Translations under genes and position numbers: made by a program
Part shown: positions 59,499 through 64,000 of the stretch, one piece after another
How the letters are laid out: the number at the start of each line of letters is the position of its first letter
Numbering within the stretch: position 1 is the stretch's first letter
Source: Clostridia bacterium
GTDB lineage: Bacteria; Bacillota; Clostridia; TANB77; CAG-508
DNA length: 64,000 nucleotides
Reading direction: 5' to 3'
Assembly (NCBI GenBank): GCA_017517685.1
Contig: JAFWYK010000007.1
Span: forward strand, 1 to 64,000
Notes under the pieces: model-generated
The model's input: the letters and a program-made list of their open reading frames with translations, nothing else
Told to the model about the DNA's origin: nothing
The model's database searches: none

Positions 59499-61109
59499 AT
59501 GTTAAGTAGTTTGGGAATTTACGTTGATAAAAACTTAATAAAGTATGCAAAACTAAAAAAAGTAAAAGATTCTTATAAGCTAGAATCTTTTAATGTTGAG
59601 GTTTTTGAAGATTTAAAAGAAGCTTTAGTTAAAGTTATTAATGAAACAAATAGTCATAAAATTCCAATCTGCATTAATATTTCAAATGAACTTTATAATT
59701 ATTTTGATGTATTTTCTGTATTAGAGAAAAAAGATATAACAAAATCATTAGATATAGAATTTGAAATGTTATGTAGTGATAAGGGATATGATCATAAATC
59801 ATTAGAATCAAGATATGTATTAAGAGACAATAAAGAGAATATTGATAAATACAAATCTATATATATTTCTGCTAATAAAAATGAGATTCAAGATCAAATT
59901 AAGGCTTTATCAAACTACAAATTATATTCAATGACTCCTGTAACAACAAGTATAACAAACTTAATTGAGAATAAAGAAAAAGAGAATATTGCAATAATAA
60001 ATATTGAGACAGAAACTAAAATTACAACAGTTATAGACGGCCAAATTCATAGAATAGATGTATTAGATTCTGGAATGGAAGATGTTGTAGAAAAGATTAA
60101 TAGATTAGAAATGTCTTGGAAAAAAGCTTATGATGCATGTAAGAATATAACAATCTATAACAATAATGAAACAAAAAGTTTAGATGAAAATGAAAACGAA
60201 TACATTGACATTGTAATGCCAGTTTTATATAAAATTGCAAATGAATCAAAGAAAATTATAAACGGATATAAAGAGAAAATTGATAAAGTATTTATTACTG
60301 GAATGGGAGCAACAATAAATAATATTGATATTTATTTTCAAGATTTCTTAAAACACCAAAAAGTTGAAATCTTAAAACCATTCTTTGTTGACCCAACTTC
60401 ACTTAATGTACAAGCTAAAGAGTATATAGAAGTTAACTCAGCGATTGCTTTAGCGCTAGATGGTGTTGGATTTATAAATAAAGATTTAAATTTTGCTCCA
60501 TTTTCAAAATTAAGTAGTATTGAAACAATTGTTAATTCAAAAGAAGATTTCGATATAAAAAATTGGAAACAATATATTAAAGGACCATATACAATTCAAG
60601 AAAAAGTATTGTTAAGAGCTATCGCAGTATTTTTAATAGCTACAATTGGATATATGGGAACTAGTGGTATAGTAAGTAAAAAAATCGAAAGACAAATTAA
60701 AAATGCTGAAATAAACATTGAGGAAACAACAAAACAAATTGCTGATATTGATAATCAACTATCACAAATTCAAAGTCATACAAGCACATATGCGACTTTA
60801 ATTGGAAGTGTTGATGCATTAAATCAAGCAGCGACAGTTACTGGTGAAGAACGAGTAATTGCTAAAAATGCAATACCAAATCTATTAAATAAAATAATGT
60901 TTATAATACCACAACAAGTACAAATTACATCAATAAAAAATACAGATGATAAACATATTGTAATTGAAGCGGTATCTGAAAAATATGAACAATTAGGCTA
61001 TTTTGTAGCAAGAATAAAAAGCGATAATATATTAACAGATATTCAATCAACAAGTGGAACAAAAAGTGATTCGCTTGTACAAATTACAATAGAAGGAGAT
61101 TTACCATGA
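59499..61109 (+). CDS. PilM-PilN fusion, type IV pilus inner-membrane platform
   Basis: 536 aa. Residues 1-330 have the actin-like fold of PilM: LSSLGIYVDKNLIKYAKLKK opening, NIAIINIETETKITTVIDGQ in the middle and KVFITGMGATINNID as the late nucleotide-binding block. After a linker comes a membrane helix (about 375-395, LLRAIAVFLIATIGYMGTSG), a coiled coil and a periplasm-type ferredoxin-like domain as in PilN. In most bacteria these are two genes. The fusion would fix their known interaction. It overlaps the next gene by 4 nt. Confidence 0.8.
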   Translation: MLSSLGIYVDKNLIKYAKLKKVKDSYKLESFNVEVFEDLKEALVKVINETNSHKIPICINISNELYNYFDVFSVLEKKDITKSLDIEFEMLCSDKGYDHKSLESRYVLRDNKENIDKYKSIYISANKNEIQDQIKALSNYKLYSMTPVTTSITNLIENKEKENIAIINIETETKITTVIDGQIHRIDVLDSGMEDVVEKINRLEMSWKKAYDACKNITIYNNNETKSLDENENEYIDIVMPVLYKIANESKKIINGYKEKIDKVFITGMGATINNIDIYFQDFLKHQKVEILKPFFVDPTSLNVQAKEYIEVNSAIALALDGVGFINKDLNFAPFSKLSSIETIVNSKEDFDIKNWKQYIKGPYTIQEKVLLRAIAVFLIATIGYMGTSGIVSKKIERQIKNAEINIEETTKQIADIDNQLSQIQSHTSTYATLIGSVDALNQAATVTGEERVIAKNAIPNLLNKIMFIIPQQVQITSIKNTDDKHIVIEAVSEKYEQLGYFVARIKSDNILTDIQSTSGTKSDSLVQITIEGDLP

Positions 61110-61762
61110 GAAAAATAATATTAGCAATAGTACTAATAATATCATGTGTGGTTTGTTTTGGAGTAATCTGCTATGGATTTGAAATTGGCCCTGCAAAAGT
61201 AAATGGTTATTCAACAATAGAAAATTTAAGTGCAAAAAAAGATAATCTTTTATTAAAATTAAATGAAAAAAATATAACTGAATTTAATTCTAAAAAAGAT
61301 AATCTTCAAGCAGTGGTGGATGATTATAATACAAAAAAAGCAGAATATGATAGATTAGTTAAAGAAGGAAAAATAGATAATAACTCAATTCATAATACAT
61401 TAGATTTATATGAGATTGATTATTTATGGACAAAAATAGGAAACTATGCAACAGAAGAAGATGTAACTCTTCAACTTGATGTAACAAAAAGTTCAACATC
61501 AACTTCAATTTCAACAGAATATGTTATGTGTGATTTAACATTTAATGTAACAGGTGATTATATAGCTTTAACAGATTTTCTGTTTGACTTAGAAGGTGAT
61601 GATAGCTTAAGATTTGAAATTAATGATTTTGTAATGCAAAAAGGCGGACAAAATCTTCAAGCAACATTTGTTGTAAAAGATGTTCCGATAGATAGCAAAA
61701 CATTATCATCAGTTCCAACAGCATCAAGCTCAGCTTACTCATCAAGTAATTTAAGTAATTAA
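61106..61762 (+). CDS. PilO-like assembly protein
   Basis: 218 aa: one N-terminal membrane helix (3-25), a coiled coil (about 38-90, AKKDNLLLKLNEKNITEF and DDYNTKKAEYDRLVKEG) and a ferredoxin-like domain (about 110-200, VMCDLTFNVTGDYIALTDFLFDLE). This is the layout of PilO, which dimerises with PilN beneath the pilus. The tail is Ser-rich. Start overlaps the fusion gene by 4 nt (ATGA). Confidence 0.75.
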   Translation: MRKIILAIVLIISCVVCFGVICYGFEIGPAKVNGYSTIENLSAKKDNLLLKLNEKNITEFNSKKDNLQAVVDDYNTKKAEYDRLVKEGKIDNNSIHNTLDLYEIDYLWTKIGNYATEEDVTLQLDVTKSSTSTSISTEYVMCDLTFNVTGDYIALTDFLFDLEGDDSLRFEINDFVMQKGGQNLQATFVVKDVPIDSKTLSSVPTASSSAYSSSNLSN

Positions 61763-61779
61763 TAAAAGGGGAAATAAAA

Positions 61780-62400
61780 ATGAATAAAAAACTAGTAAAA
61801 GAATTATTCATAATTGCATTATTAGCGATAGTTGTAATTTTTATTTTAGGAATATTATTTTATGATTATATTCCAGTAGAACAAAAAATTACATCTGTTA
61901 AATATGTTGCTGATGAAAATGTAATTTCTACAATTAATGAAATAAAATCAAATAGTGGTGAAGATATAGAAGAAAACAAACAAGATTCACTTCTTCAATC
62001 ATATACAATAGATAAAGATGAACTTTCAAATTATCAAAATGATAATTCTTATGAAAGTGGAAAAGTTGATCCGTTTGCTGAAGATTCAGAACCAGTTGAT
62101 GAGAAAACAACAACACATAAATTAAATATTGGAACAAATACTTACCAAAGCGGAAAAGTAGAAAATAAAGTTACAACAAATGCTGTTAAAACAAATACAG
62201 TAAAAGATGATAAAAAAACAAACACAGTTAAAGGTAATAATACAAAAACAAATACAGTAACAAGTAGTAAAACAAATACAACAAATACAGCTAAGACAAA
62301 CACAACTAAGACAAATACTGTTAAAAATGAAACAAAAACAAATACAGTAAAAAAAGAACCAACAACTGGAAAATTTTTCGAAAATGAATATTCAAAATAA
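61780..62400 (+). CDS. Membrane-anchored protein with Thr/Asn/Lys repeat tail
   Basis: 206 aa. A single N-terminal membrane helix (about 7-28) is followed by an extracytoplasmic region containing VDPFAED, a short match to the DPF motif of PilP-like proteins. Residues about 135-195 are an irregular repeat of KTNTVK and TNTT units. By position it would take PilP's place, but the usual PilP beta domain is absent, so the role is uncertain. The repeat is protein-coding low complexity, not a DNA satellite. Confidence 0.6.
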   Translation: MNKKLVKELFIIALLAIVVIFILGILFYDYIPVEQKITSVKYVADENVISTINEIKSNSGEDIEENKQDSLLQSYTIDKDELSNYQNDNSYESGKVDPFAEDSEPVDEKTTTHKLNIGTNTYQSGKVENKVTTNAVKTNTVKDDKKTNTVKGNNTKTNTVTSSKTNTTNTAKTNTTKTNTVKNETKTNTVKKEPTTGKFFENEYSK

Positions 62401-62415
62401 GAGGGGAATTAAATA

Positions 62416-62586
62416 ATGAGATCACAAAAGGGAATCGGATTAGTAATGTTAGTAATTATGGTAATAGCTTTAATGTTTATTACAGGAACAGCGACATATG
62501 TTGCATTAACAAGTGACGCATTTGTTCAAAAACAAGAGCCAGTTATTGTAAGAGATGCCGAAACTACTAACGAAGTAAATGTTTAA
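62416..62586 (+). CDS. Small pseudopilin-like peptide
   Basis: 56-aa ORF with GAGGGG nine nt upstream. The N-terminus RSQKGIGLVMLVIMVIALMF looks like a prepilin: a short basic leader ending in Gly before a long hydrophobic helix, where a prepilin peptidase could cut after Gly6. The Glu normally at +5 is missing. The remaining ~30 residues are short and acidic. It sits between the PilP-position gene and a second pilin-like gene. Could alternatively be a simple small membrane protein. Confidence 0.55.
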   Translation: MRSQKGIGLVMLVIMVIALMFITGTATYVALTSDAFVQKQEPVIVRDAETTNEVNV

Positions 62587-62668
62587 GATTTAAATTGCAG
62601 GCATATGCACTTGATGTATATGCCTACTTTAGTATAATAAGCCTCTAGAATATTGAGAGGAAGAGAAT

Positions 62669-63673
62669 ATGAAGAAGAGAGAAAATGTAGGAAGTAATTT
62701 AATTTCAATTGAACTTATATTTTCTATTTTGATTATACTTGGAATAATTAGCATTATTATGTATGTATCGGTAGCTTTAAAAACTGACACGAAAAAAATA
62801 AATAAAGCGGCAGAAGCAACAATAATGCTAACAAGTTTATTAGAAAATATAAACTCAAGAGATTATGACAATTTTACAAATTATATTGAAAATCTTTCTA
62901 TTTTAGGACTAACAAAAAGTATTGAAAATGAAAAACAATATATAACAGTTACTGGTGGAAGTTCTGAAGAAAAAATATTAGGAGTAAATATTCCAGAAGG
63001 ATTTGATCTTCAATTAATTATAGAAGAGTTAAATGAAGAATTTGATATAATAAAAAAAGTTGATATTTCAATAACATATATGGTTGATAATAAATATGAA
63101 GAAGTAAATATGTCTACAATTATCCAAAAAGAAATGATTGGAGAATGTAATGAACCACGTTTCACTTCTGAATATTTTTCAAGTTTAGATATTGATGTTG
63201 AAAATAGTGAGATTATACCTATAAAATATTCAGATGATGCTAAAAGTTTTGTTGTAACAACAAGTGCTGACTCGGAGTGGTATAATTATTCAGCAAAAGA
63301 TTGGGCAAGAGTGTTAGTCTTTCCAAAGCGTACATCAATTAATTTAAAAGAAATATATGTAGGAAAAAATGGAATTGTTAATTCAAATGATGAATCAATT
63401 GAAAATTACATGTATGTATGGATACCAAATTTTACAGTAAAAAATAACCAATCTTATTTTAGATATGGTGCTGGAAAAAATATAATAAAAATGGATTTTA
63501 GCTATATTGATAGTAAATATTTGTATTTTCATAAAGTAGGAGAAGAAATAGGTGACATTTCAAAAGAGTGTTCATTCTCAGGAGTATATGGAGTGTGGAG
63601 AAATGTAAATACTGAAGATATTTATATGAACGAATTCTCAAATACGAAATATGGTCCAATTAATAATCATTAA
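62669..63673 (+). CDS. Pilin-like protein with large C-terminal domain
   Basis: 334 aa. N-terminal helix (about 9-33, SNLISIELIFSILIILGIIS) resembles a type IV pilin stem, including an acidic residue in IEL, but the cleavage site is not clear. A helical stalk and a beta-rich head follow, the latter with SAKDWARVLVFPKR and YMYVWIPNFTVK, a W-rich pattern shared by secreted clostridial proteins. Might be the operon's adhesive or minor pilin. AGAGG site upstream. Confidence 0.6.
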   Translation: MKKRENVGSNLISIELIFSILIILGIISIIMYVSVALKTDTKKINKAAEATIMLTSLLENINSRDYDNFTNYIENLSILGLTKSIENEKQYITVTGGSSEEKILGVNIPEGFDLQLIIEELNEEFDIIKKVDISITYMVDNKYEEVNMSTIIQKEMIGECNEPRFTSEYFSSLDIDVENSEIIPIKYSDDAKSFVVTTSADSEWYNYSAKDWARVLVFPKRTSINLKEIYVGKNGIVNSNDESIENYMYVWIPNFTVKNNQSYFRYGAGKNIIKMDFSYIDSKYLYFHKVGEEIGDISKECSFSGVYGVWRNVNTEDIYMNEFSNTKYGPINNH

Positions 63674-63708
63674 ATAGTTTAGAAATTTTAAAGAAAGGAG
63701 GATATATA

Positions 63709-64000
63709 GTGGCAACATTTGTATGTAAAGTAATGACTCCACAAGGTCAAACAGTATCAGTAACAATAAAAGAAAAAGATAAAATTGCGTGTATAAAAAG
63801 ATTAAAAGATAATGAAATGACACCAATTGAAATTAATAAAAAGTTTGATCCATTTGGAATTATCGCATCTAAATCTAAAGTAACTGCATCTATTCATTCA
63901 AGAAAAAATGATAATAAACCTAAAGTAGATTTTAATAAAGAAGTAAAGTTACAAAATAAAGTTTCTTTAGAAGAATTGAAGAAATTTACTCAAGAGTTTT
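63709..64000 (+). CDS. PilC/GspF-type inner-membrane protein (N-terminal part)
   Basis: Starts at the GTG at 63709 after AAAGAAAGGAGG and runs off the right edge. The visible 97 residues include TFVCKVMTPQGQTVSVTIKE and the KDKIACIKRLKDNEMTPIEI block of the PilC/GspF N-terminus, then VSLEELKKFTQEF, which opens the first T2SSF domain. This agrees with the PilM-N and PilO genes upstream. The ATPase genes (PilB, PilT) would be expected outside the window. Confidence 0.75.
   Translation, partial: MATFVCKVMTPQGQTVSVTIKEKDKIACIKRLKDNEMTPIEINKKFDPFGIIASKSKVTASIHSRKNDNKPKVDFNKEVKLQNKVSLEELKKFTQEF

Noticed and set aside
62160..62370. Apparent tandem DNA repeat
   Set aside because: The periodic AAAACAAATACAGT-like units are codons of a Thr/Asn/Lys-rich protein tail in an intact frame, with irregular unit length. 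Not a CRISPR array or satellite.

Overview
The window is AT-rich (roughly 27-30% G+C by eye) DNA from a spore-forming Firmicute, most likely an uncultured gut-type member of the Clostridia. The support is a spoVAC-spoVAD-spoVAE block, a SpoVB-like flippase, class III fructose-1,6-bisphosphatase, lysine and manganese riboswitches of Firmicute type, canonical TTGACA/TATAAT promoters, strong Shine-Dalgarno sites and Gram-positive ribosomal leaders. UGA is used as a stop, so this is code 11. No CRISPR array, rRNA, tRNA, transposase or integrase was seen.

Layout. 0-2.2 kb: an ECF sigma factor, a Cys-containing unknown, and a gene-poor stretch holding two copies of a 66-nt promoter block, a possible small RNA and a 31-aa ORF. 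2.2-9.2 kb: tyrA, a radical SAM/SPASM protein, an ABC transporter under a lysine riboswitch, mntP behind a yybP-ykoY manganese riboswitch, and an MBL hydrolase. 9.2-12.1 kb: a small membrane protein behind a structured leader, a more G+C-rich NMN-adenylyltransferase-like gene, and an ECF sigma/anti-sigma operon with a TGTAAC-N16-CGTCTT promoter. The same promoter occurs on the opposite strand just downstream and would drive a ~100-nt RNA.

12.3-20.4 kb is the main accessory island. The first operon encodes a PD-(D/E)XK protein, a degenerate relative, a HAD-type phosphatase, an ADP-ribosylglycohydrolase and a WYL regulator. The second set encodes free-standing DnaA domain-I proteins, a DnaB-helicase-like ATPase domain and a uracil-DNA-glycosylase-like protein. 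The promoters of both sets carry the same upstream element.

20.4-47.3 kb is mostly housekeeping: rplM-rpsI, ruvA, rarA, a split and partly frameshifted TauE-type transporter, a MurL-like epimerase with an adjacent MurD-like ligase, an SSB-like gene behind DnaA-box-like sites, lspA, a WecG/TagA-type transferase, two pseudouridine synthases, S1-domain and winged-helix proteins, an orphan VirD4/TraG-like ATPase, spoVB, hup, and infC-rpmI-rplT behind an attenuator leader. 47.4-51.3 kb holds unknowns including a diverged ~355-aa paralogue pair. Then come leuS, a GNAT gene, a DUF45-type peptidase relative with possible LexA-like sites, spoVA genes, fbp, and the start of a type IV pilus-like operon with a PilM-PilN fusion that runs off the right edge.

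A recurring pattern is isolated, more G+C-rich single genes with their own consensus promoter and GC-rich terminator (9.9, 25.2, 49.9 and 54.0 kb), which look like separately acquired cassettes.
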